The notes beneath the pieces were generated by a model. The model saw nothing but the letters and a program-made list of their open reading frames with translations. It did no database searches and was not told the origin of the DNA. This document shows, piece after piece, positions 24,361-33,498 of a DNA stretch of 64,000 bases. Position numbers and translations under genes: made by a program. Source of the DNA: an uncultured Bacteroidales bacterium (lineage in GTDB: Bacteria > Bacteroidota > Bacteroidia > Bacteroidales > Paludibacteraceae); NCBI GenBank assembly GCA_900319005.1, contig ONMV01000003.1:124001-188000 (forward strand). The letters run 5' to 3'. The stretch's first letter is position 1. Each line of letters begins with the position of its first letter.

Positions 24361-27300
24361 ATGAAAAAAACTCTACTTTCTTTAATTTCAATCACATTCT
24401 TCCTCTGCGAAGCGTCTTTTACTGGGGGGGGTATGGCATTCGCAGCCAGCACGAGCATAGGCAATGGAGTTTCTTATGAACTGAAGGACAATGATGCCAC
24501 ATTGGTAATAGATTATTCAAGTCCGGGCTCTGGTGCTATGCCGACAAACTACACTTCCACGAGTATGCCTTGGAATGGAAAGAAAGCGTCTATTACAAAA
24601 ATTCAAATTAGAGACGGTGTAACAAGTATTGGTCAAAATTCATTTAATGGTTGTTCCGCAGCAACAACTGTAGAAATTTCGCCTTCGGTTACAAGCGTCG
24701 GAACTGATGCTTTTAAGAATTGTTCTGCCCTTACATCAGTAAAATATCAATATAATTCTGCAGGACAAGGAACTTTAACTGAAAAAATGTTACACTACTG
24801 GGCGCAAATTGACTTTGCTAACGACAAAGCTAATCCGCTTTACTATGCCCATGATTTATATATCACTAAGCAGAATGGTCCGTCTAGTTATCCGTCAACT
24901 AAAGTAACCAGTTTAACTACTACCAATATGCCTAGTGTGGCATCTATTAAGAAATATGCATTCCATAGTTGTACATCTCTTACTGCGGTAACTATTGCAG
25001 CTACGGCAACTTCCATTGGCGAAAAGGCTTTTTATGGGTGTACAGGAATAACTAAAGTTACTATTAGTGATGGAAGTAATCTGTCTTCTATAGGAGCATA
25101 TGCGTTTAGTGGTTGTAGTCATTTAGCCACATGTAATTTCCCTAATACGCTGGAAACAATTGGCACATATGCTTTTCAGGGTACCAAATTTACCACAATA
25201 TCCATTCCTTCATCAGTACAAACTATAGAGGAGCGTGCTTTTAATAATTGCACAAGCCTTACAACAATCAATTTTGATGAGGCATCTAGTTTAATAACAA
25301 TAGGCTCGGGTGCATTTTACGGATCGAACGCGTTGACGGCTGTAGATCTTAGAGGTGCCACTTCTTTAACAACCATTAAAAATTTGGCTTTTTCTGCTAG
25401 TTCGTCTAATACCACGTTAAAGGGATATTTATATATACCGGCAACAGTCACTTCAATAGAAGCAAATGCGTTTCAATATCGTACAAAAGTAACAGGAATT
25501 GTTGTTCTTCGTACAGCAACGGACCCAATTACGACTTGTACTGCTTCAACAAGTTTTAGTGGTGTTCCCACAACTATTCCTGTGTATGTAGACTCAGAAG
25601 AGTTGGTTCCTCTTTATGAAGCAGCAACATGTTGGTCTTCATATCCGATTACAAGCAATAAAGTGTTGGAGTGGGAATGTGGTGCAACCACACCTGCGGA
25701 TCTTGTGGCCCATTTAAATGTGTGGACAGGTGCTTTATATTTTACAGGATCAGGAGCCATGAAAGATTATGATAACAGCAGTAATAAAGCTCCTTGGAGA
25801 GATTATGAATCGGTAATTAAATCAATAGACTTTACCAATGTTACGACTATAGGAGCACGTGCATTTCAGGAAATGACATGCTTGAAAGGTATGCTTCCTT
25901 TGCATAGTGGTATAACTTCTATTGGTACATATGCTTTTTATAAATGTACAGAATTGACAGAACTAGATCTTGGAAGTCTAGCAAATTTAGCAAGTATTGG
26001 TAGCGATGCTTTTGAAGGATGTAGTAAAATATCTTCTAATATTACACTTCCGGCGTCCATTACAACGATGGGCTCTTGGGTATTTTCTGGATGTACTATG
26101 TTATCTGGAGTTACATTTTCAGATGGGTGGCAACTCAATACAATACCTGTGAGAACGTTTTCGGGGTGCTCAAAACTGGCAGGTACGATTACTATTCCTG
26201 CATCAGTTACGTCCATCGGTGGTTATGCTTTCTATAATTGTTCTACAGCAGTTGCGTTAGACTTGACAAAAGCAACTGCGTTAGAAACTATCGGGAATAG
26301 CGCTTTTTATAGTTGCAAAGCGCTAGATGGAGCTATTGTTTTTCCTGCAAGTTTGACTAGCATAGGCACTCAAGCCTTTTATTACTGCAATAAGGTGGAT
26401 GGTATTGTGGTGAAGAAGGATGCTTTACCGGTAATAACAGCTCAAAGTAATTCTTTCCAAAGCATGACTGCTTCTATTCCGGTAAAGATTTCTAACTCTT
26501 CTTTAGTATCCAATTATTCCTCTGCAACAGGATGGAGCACATTCACCAATATTAGTGGAGGGACTACTGTTTCAGGAACATGCGGTACTAATCTAAACTG
26601 GAATTTGGATTTAGAGACCGGAGCTCTCGTTATCAGCGGAACAGGAACAACTATGACGGATTATAATAATAGTTCTAATAAAGCGCCATGGTACACGTAT
26701 GCCGGTTGTGTTAAATCACTCACAACTCCTGCTTCTTTACAGCATATTGGTAATTATGCGTTCAAGGATTGTACCAATATGACAGAGTTGAATTTGTCTA
26801 ATGACATTAGAACTATAGGAAATTACGCATTTGATGGGTGTAAAGGTTTGACGGATATTACTTTACCGGCAAGTATTACTTCGATTGGAAATAATGGATT
26901 TAATTGTACGAATCTAACTGGAGTCTTTTATATGGGAGATATTGACGATTGGTGTTCTATAGTATTTGGCAATGTATTTGCTAACCCTCTTCGATATGCA
27001 GGTAAGTTATATATAGATAATGAATTGGTAACAACGGCAAACATTACGATTGCTAATATCAAGGACTATGCATTGAATTACAATACGGAATTAACGACGA
27101 TTACATTAACCAATACGGAGACTATTGGCGGCTCGGCATTTAATCAATGCCCTAAATTGGCAGGCGAAATAATATTCCCGAATAGTTTAATTTCTATAGG
27201 AAACCATGCTTTTAAGGATGATCCTTTGATTTCTGCCATTACATTTGCTCCCGATGCAAGTTTGACTACTATTGGGCAAACAGCATTTAATGGATGTCTT

Positions 27301-29709
27301 GGTTTACGTACAGTCATTTTACCTGACAACGTTGAGGAATTAGGTAGTCAAGCTCTTTATAATCAGAGCGCAACAAATATACAGACAATATACTCATACG
27401 CGACAACAGCTCCTACTATTCTTACAAGTAATGCAATGTTCCATACTAATGCGCAAAATAATGCAACTTTACATATCCCTATGAGTGGTTATGCAAGTTA
27501 TACAAGTGTTAATACGTGGAACGACTTTGTTCATAAAGTGGTATTTGGCGATTGTGGCGCATCCGGAGACAATGTTCAATTTGAATTGGATTTGACGACA
27601 GGTGTATTAACCATCTCCGGTTCAGGAGCGATGGCAAATTATGCATCAGAGAATGCTCCTTGGTATGCACTACGTGCATCCATCACGAGCATAGTGGTAG
27701 AAGATGGAGTCACCGCTATTGGTAACTATGCATTTGAAGATTGTTCGAACCTTGTGAATGTAACAATTTCTAACGATGTAGCTTCTTTTGGACAGCGTGC
27801 ATTCTATAATTGTACGAAATTAGCAACACTTACACTACCTACTTCTATAACGGCAATAGCTGCTCGTTTGTTTGAGGGCTGCACCAAATTATCTACAATT
27901 TCGATCCCTAACAACGTAACAGCGATTAATAGTTACGCGTTCTTGGGTTGTAGTAAGCTCTCTAGTGTATCCATGTCAAATGTTGCATCAATTGGTCAAG
28001 AATCTTTCAATGGCTGCGCAAGTTTGACGAACATAACCTTACCGGAAACTCTTACCACCATAGGGCAAAGCGCATTTAAGAATTGTGGTCTTACATCAAT
28101 CACTATTCCGAGAAATGTTACCACTATTACTTGTTATAATGGAACAACCACTTATTCAACATTTGAAGGTTGCTCTTCACTTACAACAATAGTTTGGAAT
28201 GCCCGTACCATTACTGCCGGTTTTGCCAAAATAACCTATAGCGGAACACATTATGCTGTCCCGTTTGAAAGTATTAAGACACAAATTACTTCAATCACTT
28301 TTGGTCCGAATGTAGAAGCTATTCCAAATTACCTATGTCATGGTATGAATAATGGGAGTTTTACTTCCGTGACAATTCCGGCTTCGGTAACTTCCATCGG
28401 AGCAGAAACATTTGAAGGTTGCACAAGCCTTACAACTGTAACAAGTAACGCTATAGAGAAACCTTCTATATCAAGTTCCACATTCCCGACTGCGGTAGAG
28501 AGTGCGGCAACGCTATATGTACCGGCAACGGTGGCAAGTAGAACGGCATACTCCGACGATTCCTATTGGAGCGAGTTCTCGCATATTTTACCGTACATCT
28601 TGTCGTTTGACTTACAGGATCACGGAGAGGCTATAGACGAAATGTGCGTAAATGCAGGTAGAGTAGATGAAGGATTGAAACCTGCTGACCCGACCGAAAC
28701 CGGCTATACTTTCGGTGGATGGTACTCCAATGAAGGTTGCACCACTCCGTTTACGTTTGGCGAGTCCGGAACGGTGGTAAATGGCGACCTTACCCTCTAT
28801 GCCCTGTGGACGATCAACAGTTATGACGTCACCTTCGATCTCCAAGGTCATGGTGACCCGATAGCTCCACAGTCTATTGACTACAACGGATTTATAAGCG
28901 AGCCTTCCGACCCCGAGGCTGCCAATTATACCTTTGGCGGTTGGTACAAAGAGGCTGGTTGTTCCAACACTTGGGATTTCAGCGAGGACAAGGTAACGGA
29001 CGACCTCACTCTCTATGCAAAATGGACGCTGAAAGGCTTAGCATTGAATGAGAATGCCGATAATGCATCGCTCCTTGCGGCGTACGACGGTCTGACGACC
29101 GATGTAAGTATGATCCGCAGTTTGACCAATGCGCAGTATAACACTTTCTGCCTGCCGTTTAGCCTCGATGCTTCGCAGATGACAACCGCGTTCGGCGAAG
29201 GATATGACTTGGAAGAGCTGACGGATGTGACCTATGACGGCGAAGTGTTAGGACTTGTGTTCACCCAACGCGAGGCATTGGAAGCAGGCAAACCGTACTT
29301 GCTGCAACCTGCAAACAATGTATCTAATCCTTCGTTCATTGGTGTGGAGATAGACGCCTCAACTCCGAGCGACGGTTTGGACAATACCTTTATCGAGTTC
29401 CACGGCGTTTATTCGCCGACCGAACTGACAGGCGGTAACAAGAACCTCCTCTTCTTGGGCGCAGGCAACGAACTCTTCTGGCCTTCATCAACAGGAGATC
29501 TAAAGGGCTTCCGGGCGTACTTCGAGGTCAAGGGCTCTGCCCAAAAAGCCGTGCGCGCACGCATCGTGAAGAAAGAGGACACCGCCACCGGCATAGACCA
29601 AATCACAAATGACCAATTACCAATTACCAATAAGTTCCTCCGGAACGGAGAACTTCTCATCCTCCGCGACGGTAAGACCTATAACGCACAAGGTATGTTG
29701 GTAGAATGA
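24361..29709 (+). CDS. Giant BspA-like leucine-rich repeat surface protein with InlB-type repeats
   Basis: 1782 residues. The signal peptide region is MKKTLLSLISITFFLCEASF, then TGGGMAFAAS. A run of eight G at 24424-24431 lies inside it. Three long blocks of LRR_5 repeats (GCS-L-SITIP-SVTSIG-YAF) fill about residues 60-1380. Each block is introduced by a Cys-Gly module ending in LTISGSGAM-DY---APW. Two Listeria-Bacteroides (InlB B-type) repeats follow at about 1410-1555 (YTFGGWYSNEGCTTPF ... LTLYALWT). The tail (FLRNGELLILRDGKTYNAQG) is a short C-terminal motif common in Bacteroidetes secreted proteins. Likely a surface adhesin; ligand unknown. From about 28590 the DNA turns markedly more GC-rich. 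Confidence 0.9.
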   Translation: MKKTLLSLISITFFLCEASFTGGGMAFAASTSIGNGVSYELKDNDATLVIDYSSPGSGAMPTNYTSTSMPWNGKKASITKIQIRDGVTSIGQNSFNGCSAATTVEISPSVTSVGTDAFKNCSALTSVKYQYNSAGQGTLTEKMLHYWAQIDFANDKANPLYYAHDLYITKQNGPSSYPSTKVTSLTTTNMPSVASIKKYAFHSCTSLTAVTIAATATSIGEKAFYGCTGITKVTISDGSNLSSIGAYAFSGCSHLATCNFPNTLETIGTYAFQGTKFTTISIPSSVQTIEERAFNNCTSLTTINFDEASSLITIGSGAFYGSNALTAVDLRGATSLTTIKNLAFSASSSNTTLKGYLYIPATVTSIEANAFQYRTKVTGIVVLRTATDPITTCTASTSFSGVPTTIPVYVDSEELVPLYEAATCWSSYPITSNKVLEWECGATTPADLVAHLNVWTGALYFTGSGAMKDYDNSSNKAPWRDYESVIKSIDFTNVTTIGARAFQEMTCLKGMLPLHSGITSIGTYAFYKCTELTELDLGSLANLASIGSDAFEGCSKISSNITLPASITTMGSWVFSGCTMLSGVTFSDGWQLNTIPVRTFSGCSKLAGTITIPASVTSIGGYAFYNCSTAVALDLTKATALETIGNSAFYSCKALDGAIVFPASLTSIGTQAFYYCNKVDGIVVKKDALPVITAQSNSFQSMTASIPVKISNSSLVSNYSSATGWSTFTNISGGTTVSGTCGTNLNWNLDLETGALVISGTGTTMTDYNNSSNKAPWYTYAGCVKSLTTPASLQHIGNYAFKDCTNMTELNLSNDIRTIGNYAFDGCKGLTDITLPASITSIGNNGFNCTNLTGVFYMGDIDDWCSIVFGNVFANPLRYAGKLYIDNELVTTANITIANIKDYALNYNTELTTITLTNTETIGGSAFNQCPKLAGEIIFPNSLISIGNHAFKDDPLISAITFAPDASLTTIGQTAFNGCLGLRTVILPDNVEELGSQALYNQSATNIQTIYSYATTAPTILTSNAMFHTNAQNNATLHIPMSGYASYTSVNTWNDFVHKVVFGDCGASGDNVQFELDLTTGVLTISGSGAMANYASENAPWYALRASITSIVVEDGVTAIGNYAFEDCSNLVNVTISNDVASFGQRAFYNCTKLATLTLPTSITAIAARLFEGCTKLSTISIPNNVTAINSYAFLGCSKLSSVSMSNVASIGQESFNGCASLTNITLPETLTTIGQSAFKNCGLTSITIPRNVTTITCYNGTTTYSTFEGCSSLTTIVWNARTITAGFAKITYSGTHYAVPFESIKTQITSITFGPNVEAIPNYLCHGMNNGSFTSVTIPASVTSIGAETFEGCTSLTTVTSNAIEKPSISSSTFPTAVESAATLYVPATVASRTAYSDDSYWSEFSHILPYILSFDLQDHGEAIDEMCVNAGRVDEGLKPADPTETGYTFGGWYSNEGCTTPFTFGESGTVVNGDLTLYALWTINSYDVTFDLQGHGDPIAPQSIDYNGFISEPSDPEAANYTFGGWYKEAGCSNTWDFSEDKVTDDLTLYAKWTLKGLALNENADNASLLAAYDGLTTDVSMIRSLTNAQYNTFCLPFSLDASQMTTAFGEGYDLEELTDVTYDGEVLGLVFTQREALEAGKPYLLQPANNVSNPSFIGVEIDASTPSDGLDNTFIEFHGVYSPTELTGGNKNLLFLGAGNELFWPSSTGDLKGFRAYFEVKGSAQKAVRARIVKKEDTATGIDQITNDQLPITNKFLRNGELLILRDGKTYNAQGMLVE
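24424..24431 (+). repeat. Poly-G (G8) tract in the signal peptide region
   Basis: Eight consecutive G within codons 22-24 of the adhesin gene. The present length keeps the frame; gain or loss of one G would shift it. An in-frame ATG lies just after the tract at 24433. Confidence 0.85.
29599..29633 (+). repeat. In-frame short tandem repeat near the adhesin C-terminus
   Basis: Units of the type AATTACCA/AAATGACC, about 8 bp, four copies, encoding ITNDQLPITNK before the terminal motif. Confidence 0.75.
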
Positions 29710-29740
29710 TGAAATGTTGAAATGATTAAATGATGAAAGT
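29706..29740 (+). repeat. Short tandem repeat after the adhesin stop
   Basis: Four 8-bp units GATGAAAT/GTTGAAAT/GATTAAAT/GATGAAAG. It spans the adhesin stop and the possible start codons of the next small ORF. Confidence 0.8.
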
Positions 29741-29891
29741 TATGACAAAGATATATAATTCTCCTCAAATGGAGGTGCATCCCATCACTCCGCTGTCGAT
29801 GCTTTGCTCCAGTGGTGCTACAGATCGCGTTACTTCCAATGTGAACTTGAAAGGCGGTAATAACTCCGGCGATGCTACAGAGGCATTTTAA
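29730..29891 (+). CDS. Small 53-residue protein
   Basis: An ORF too short for routine calling: MMKVMTKIYNSPQMEVHPIT, then PLSMLCSSGATDRVTSNVNL, a Gly/Asn-rich tail, and a TAA stop. The pattern (K-IY--P--EV--I-----LC-SG--- followed by a Gly/Asp-rich tail) resembles the many short, uncharacterised Bacteroidetes peptides encoded beside surface-protein genes. Starts at 29730, 29733 or 29742 are possible; the first two lie in a tandem repeat. It sits 20 nt after the adhesin and 30 nt before a lipoprotein, so it is probably co-transcribed. Confidence 0.55.
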   Translation: MMKVMTKIYNSPQMEVHPITPLSMLCSSGATDRVTSNVNLKGGNNSGDATEAF

Positions 29892-29921
29892 TAAACTTAC
29901 TTACATAAAAACAGAAAAGCA

Positions 29922-30413
29922 ATGAAAAAGATTGTAATTGCACTTGGTGCATTGATGCTCTCGATGAGCATGTTAGTCGGTTGTTCCGGCTCGAATGATG
30001 GAAACCTCCCCGGTAATCCAGTTGAGATTTCAACTGAATCAGTGAGTAGAATATGGCAGCAGTATTCCTCTTCGGTAGATGGAGAATCTTATGTTTATCC
30101 GGAGATGTACAGACAGTACTTCGAATTTAGAGCGGATGGACGCCTGCTGGTGTATGATTATGACGGTGAGTACAGAGGGTTTAATAACTGGTCGGTAGCT
30201 AATGGGATAATATCTATTGTGGATGCAATGGATGTTAATGGTTTGCCGGGGAGAATAGATGAGCAGGATTGGCGAATTATTCAACTGACGGATCAGGCGC
30301 TGGAAATTCAAGTAATTGGGGATGGAAGTATAGAAGACAGAGAAGATATTTATATGGTTTTCCATCGGCCGACTTCTCTTCCGAACTTCTACGGAAAGCC
30401 GGTGAATTTATAA
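29922..30413 (+). CDS. Lipoprotein, lipocalin-like
   Basis: 163 residues with signal peptide and lipobox (SMLVGC, Cys 21), then a short linker. The mature domain alternates strands (VSRIWQQYSSSVDGESYVYPE ... YFEFRADGRLLVYDYDGEYRGFNNWSVANGIISI) in the manner of Bacteroidetes lipocalin-like proteins, where F-ADG-L ... W-V-NG-I is common. Function unknown, probably surface or periplasmic. A terminator at 30431 follows. Confidence 0.72.
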   Translation: MKKIVIALGALMLSMSMLVGCSGSNDGNLPGNPVEISTESVSRIWQQYSSSVDGESYVYPEMYRQYFEFRADGRLLVYDYDGEYRGFNNWSVANGIISIVDAMDVNGLPGRIDEQDWRIIQLTDQALEIQVIGDGSIEDREDIYMVFHRPTSLPNFYGKPVNL

Positions 30414-30430
30414 ACCAATACGAACGAGAA

Positions 30431-30457
30431 ACAGTCACTTCGGTGGCTGTTTTTTTT
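30431..30457 (+). terminator. Intrinsic terminator after the lipoprotein
   Basis: ACAGTCAC-TTCG-GTGGCTGT stem-loop (8 bp, one G-T pair) followed by seven to eight T. Confidence 0.85.
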
Positions 30458-30579
30458 GCCGAGCCTAAAGGCTTCCTATTTTGTGCGCATACATATCGTC
30501 TTATGCATGCATAGCCGCTATCTATCCGCAAAAAATAGATAGAATTTTATTCTATTCGGCAAAAAAAATCTCCGAGTGC

Positions 30580-30610
30580 TTGCATATATGCAAAATTTGT
30601 AGTAATTTTG
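30580..30610 (+). promoter_or_regulatory. Promoter of gpmI
   Basis: Perfect palindrome TTGCATATATGCAA at 30580-30593 as the -33 element, 20-bp spacer, TAATTTTG at 30603-30610. Confidence 0.85.
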
Positions 30611-30648
30611 CACCCGCAAAATTGATAACGAACTAAAAAAACGTAAAT

Positions 30649-32184
30649 ATGAGTAAAGCATTATTGATGATTTTAGACGGCTGGGGAATCGGAAACAAGA
30701 GCAAAGCCGATGTAATCAGCTGCACGCCGACGCCGCATTGGGATGCGTTGTTGGCTAAGTATCCGCACTCGCAGTTACAGGCGAGCGGAGAGAACGTAGG
30801 TCTGCCTGACGGACAGATGGGAAACTCAGAGGTGGGACACCTCAATATAGGTGCCGGTCGCGTGGTGTATCAGGATCTAGTGAAGATCAACCGCTCCATC
30901 CGCGATAACTCGATCATGGAGAACCCCGAGATAATAGCGGCTTACAAGGCTGCACAGGCAGCAGGTAAGAAACTGCATATCATGGGTCTGTGCTCGAACG
31001 GCGGTGTACACAGTTCGTTGGATCATCTCTTCAAACTGGTGGAGATAGCCAAGGAGTACGGCGTAGCCGACAAGACGTATGTTCACTGTTTCATGGACGG
31101 GCGTGACACCGACCCTCGTAGCGGTAAGGGTTTTATCGCAGCCCTTCAAGGTGTATGTGACCGTACGGGCGCACATATCGCTTCCATCATCGGTCGATTC
31201 TATGCGATGGACCGCGACAAACGCTGGGAGCGCATCAAAGTGGCATATGACCAGTTGGTGAACGGTGAAGGTAGAAAAGAGACGGATATGGTAGCAGCCG
31301 TACAGGGATGCTACGACCGCCATACGGATGAGCACAAGGACACGGACGAGTTCATGGAGCCTCTTGTGAACGCTAACTGCGACGGACGTATATCCGAGGG
31401 CGATGTAGTGATCTTCTTTAACTACCGCAATGACCGTGCGAAAGAGATCACCATCGTTCTCACGCAGCAAGACATGCCGGAACAGGGAATGAAGACCATT
31501 AAGGGTCTGCATTATTGCTGCATGACTCCGTACGACTCTTCTTTCAAAGGTTTGCATATCCTCTATCCGAAGGAGAATGTGGAGAATACCTTAGGCGAGG
31601 TAGTCAGCAAACTCGGAATGAAGCAGTTGCGTATTGCGGAGACGGAGAAGTTCGCACACGTGACGTTCTTCTTCAACGGCGGTCGCGAGGCTGAGTACCC
31701 GGGTGAGGAGCGTATTTTGATCCCGAGTCCGAAAGTGCCGACGTACGACATGAAGCCGGAGATGAGCGCTCCGGAGGTGACGGAAGCATTAGTAGCGGCA
31801 ATCAAGACGCAGAAATTCGATTTTATCACCTTGAACTTCGCCAACGGCGATATGGTAGGTCATACCGGCGTGTATGAGGCGATAGTGAAAGCGGTGCAGA
31901 CCATTGACGAGTGCTCGAACAAAGTGATTGAAGCGGCTTTGGAGAACGGCTACGAGATCATCGTGATCGCAGATCACGGAAACTGCGACAACGCCATCAA
32001 TGCCGACGGTACCCCCAATACGGCGCACTCCCTCAATCCGGTTCCGTTCGTCTATATCAGTAAGGAACATGTGCACGCGCACGTGGAGAACGGTATCTTA
32101 GCTGATGTAGCTCCTTCCATTTGTCATATCTTGGGTATCGAGCAACCGAAGGAGATGACCGGCAAAAATCTCATCAAAGACTGA
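30649..32184 (+). CDS. gpmI: 2,3-bisphosphoglycerate-independent phosphoglycerate mutase
   Basis: 511 residues, the family's usual length. It interconverts 3- and 2-phosphoglycerate in glycolysis through a phosphoserine intermediate and two Mn2+ ions. Visible motifs: metal-binding [11 protein letters not shown] at the N-terminus, catalytic Ser in [16 protein letters not shown] (about residues 62-77), [12 protein letters not shown], and the C-terminal metal sites [11 protein letters not shown] and [11 protein letters not shown]. Single-gene unit with its own promoter. Its last codons form the left arm of a terminator hairpin. Confidence 0.96.
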   Translation: MSKALLMILDGWGIGNKSKADVISCTPTPHWDALLAKYPHSQLQASGENVGLPDGQMGNSEVGHLNIGAGRVVYQDLVKINRSIRDNSIMENPEIIAAYKAAQAAGKKLHIMGLCSNGGVHSSLDHLFKLVEIAKEYGVADKTYVHCFMDGRDTDPRSGKGFIAALQGVCDRTGAHIASIIGRFYAMDRDKRWERIKVAYDQLVNGEGRKETDMVAAVQGCYDRHTDEHKDTDEFMEPLVNANCDGRISEGDVVIFFNYRNDRAKEITIVLTQQDMPEQGMKTIKGLHYCCMTPYDSSFKGLHILYPKENVENTLGEVVSKLGMKQLRIAETEKFAHVTFFFNGGREAEYPGEERILIPSPKVPTYDMKPEMSAPEVTEALVAAIKTQKFDFITLNFANGDMVGHTGVYEAIVKAVQTIDECSNKVIEAALENGYEIIVIADHGNCDNAINADGTPNTAHSLNPVPFVYISKEHVHAHVENGILADVAPSICHILGIEQPKEMTGKNLIKD

Positions 32185-32195
32185 TGAGATTTTTG
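32163..32195 (+). terminator. Terminator overlapping the end of gpmI
   Basis: CAAAAATCTCATCA and TGATGAGATTTTTG form a perfect 14-bp stem with loop AAGAC. The stop codon (32182) lies in the right arm. Confidence 0.75.
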
Positions 32196-32204
32196 CAGTT
32201 GACA

Positions 32205-32246
32205 ATTGAAAGAGTGAAAGAGTGAAAGAGTGAAAGAGTGAAAGAA
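32205..32246. repeat. Short tandem repeat GTGAAAGA
   Basis: About five near-perfect 8-bp units between gpmI and the convergent small lipoprotein gene. Confidence 0.85.
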
Positions 32247-32256
32247 AAAGGCAAAA

Positions 32257-32287
32257 AAGAAAGCGGCGCTAAAAGCGTCGCTTCTTT
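32257..32287 (-). terminator. Terminator of the Cys-rich lipoprotein gene
   Basis: On the minus strand AAAGAAGCGACGC pairs with GCGCCGCTTTCTTT around loop TTTTA, followed by a T-rich stretch. Confidence 0.65.
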
Positions 32288-32304
32288 GTTTGAGCAGCAA
32301 GTGA

Positions 32305-32460
32305 TTACTCTGCAGCTACCTCAACCACCTCAGCAGCCTCAACAACCTCTTCTACGGTGTCGTTAGCTACAGTGTCCTGGCAGCATTTTTTGTCGCAGCA
32401 CTTGTTGCCGCAGCTCATTGCAGCAAATGCAACAGCTACGATAAGAAGCATCTTCTTCAT
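32305..32460 (-). CDS. 51-residue Cys-rich lipoprotein
   Basis: A small gene on the minus strand: MKKMLLIVAVAFAAMSC (lipobox AMSC), then GNKCCDKKCCQD and an acidic tail TVANDTVEEVVEAAEVVEVA. After processing, five cysteines remain including the acylated one, as CC-x3-CC. This could bind metal or form disulfides; that is inference. It has a Bacteroidetes promoter at 32609-32639, a structured leader of about 140 nt, and a downstream terminator, so it forms a complete transcription unit. Family not recognised. Confidence 0.75.
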   Translation of the reverse strand: MKKMLLIVAVAFAAMSCGNKCCDKKCCQDTVANDTVEEVVEAAEVVEVAAE

Positions 32461-32500
32461 GTTTTTAAAAAAATTTTTAAAACCATGGAACTTTGGCTTC

Positions 32501-32531
32501 GTCGAATTGCGTAAGCAAACTTACATTCGAC
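32501..32531 (-). promoter_or_regulatory. Leader hairpin of the Cys-rich lipoprotein mRNA
   Basis: On the minus strand GTCGAAT/ATTCGAC outer stem and GTAAG/CTTAC inner stem with loop TTTG and a 3-nt bulge, 41 nt before the start codon. Confidence 0.6.
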
Positions 32532-32608
32532 TTGCACAAACTTTCATAATTTTGGGTTAATAAAGCTTTATTTTACATTTGTTCTTCGTCTTTTTACGAA
32601 AAACGCTG

Positions 32609-32639
32609 CAAAATTACTGCTTTTTTTGCATATGTGCAA
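32609..32639 (-). promoter_or_regulatory. Promoter of the Cys-rich lipoprotein gene
   Basis: Minus strand: TTG at 32639-32637, 20-bp spacer, TAATTTTG at 32616-32609. Its -33 box shares a palindrome with the divergent PASTA promoter. Confidence 0.8.
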
Positions 32640-32656
32640 ATATTTTTGTAATTTTG
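32626..32656 (+). promoter_or_regulatory. Promoter of the PASTA-rluD-porX operon
   Basis: TTG at 32626 (within TTGCATATGTGCAA, 32626-32639), 20-bp spacer, TAATTTTG at 32649-32656. Confidence 0.8.
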
Positions 32657-32676
32657 CGCACTCAATTTGGCATTTT

Positions 32677-33498
32677 ATGGTAAAAAAGAATGTTTTTGAC
32701 AGGTCAGACCTCAAGTTTGTGGGTTGGAACATCGTATTTGCGGCGTTAGTAGGCGCCGTTATTCTGGTCGGTTTGATTATTTGGTTGCGCGGCTATACGC
32801 AGCATGGAGTGGAGGTAGAAGTGGAAGATGTCCGCGGAATGGTATCTGCGGAAGCCGAACCGATTCTTAATGCGCAGGGTTTGCATCTGCAGGTAGTGGA
32901 CTCCACTTACTCCGACAAAGTACCTTTTGGCACGATTGTTGAACAGGATCCAAAGCCGATGAGTCATGCCAAGCACGGGAGGGCAGTCTATGTGACGATT
33001 AACGCGACCACGAAGCGTCATATCACGATGCCGGACCTCCATGACATGAGTTATCGTCAGGCTCAGACCACATTGCGCGGGTTGGGTATTCAGGTCGATA
33101 CGGTGTACGACTATGAGCCTTCCGAGTTCCGCGATCTGGTTTTGGATGTAAAAGCGGACACCGGTAGTATTCAGCCGGGTACGCGTATACCGGTAGGCAC
33201 CAAAGTACGGTTAGTGGTCGGTTTTGGTAAAGGAACGGAGTATGTGAAGGTGCCCGGAGTAGTAGGATTGACGCTGCGCGATGCACGAAGTCTGCTGCTT
33301 ACCAATCGTTTGACCGTAGGTGCAGTGCATCATGACGAACCGGAAGAGGAAGGTGTGACACAATACGTTTATCTTCAGATACCGGATGCGGGCGAACGTC
33401 TCTTGGAAGGCGAGACGGTGGCGCTCTATTTGTCGTCAGACATTGAGAAAGCGGTTAAGGGCAATACAAACGAACCGGAGGACGAGAGTTGGTTTTAG
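32677..33498 (+). CDS. Membrane-anchored PASTA-domain protein
   Basis: 273 residues from the ATG at 32677; the longer start lies upstream of the -7 box. A short cytoplasmic N-terminus and one membrane span (about 13-35, WNIVFAALVGAVILVGLIIWL) are followed by three PASTA modules: VEVEDVRGMVSAEAEPIL..., ITMPDLHDMSYRQAQTTLRGLG..., and VKVPGVVGLTLRDARSLLLTN.... PASTA domains bind peptidoglycan or lactam rings in penicillin-binding proteins and kinases; there is no kinase domain here. The end overlaps rluD by 10 nt. Confidence 0.9.
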   Translation: MVKKNVFDRSDLKFVGWNIVFAALVGAVILVGLIIWLRGYTQHGVEVEVEDVRGMVSAEAEPILNAQGLHLQVVDSTYSDKVPFGTIVEQDPKPMSHAKHGRAVYVTINATTKRHITMPDLHDMSYRQAQTTLRGLGIQVDTVYDYEPSEFRDLVLDVKADTGSIQPGTRIPVGTKVRLVVGFGKGTEYVKVPGVVGLTLRDARSLLLTNRLTVGAVHHDEPEEEGVTQYVYLQIPDAGERLLEGETVALYLSSDIEKAVKGNTNEPEDESWF

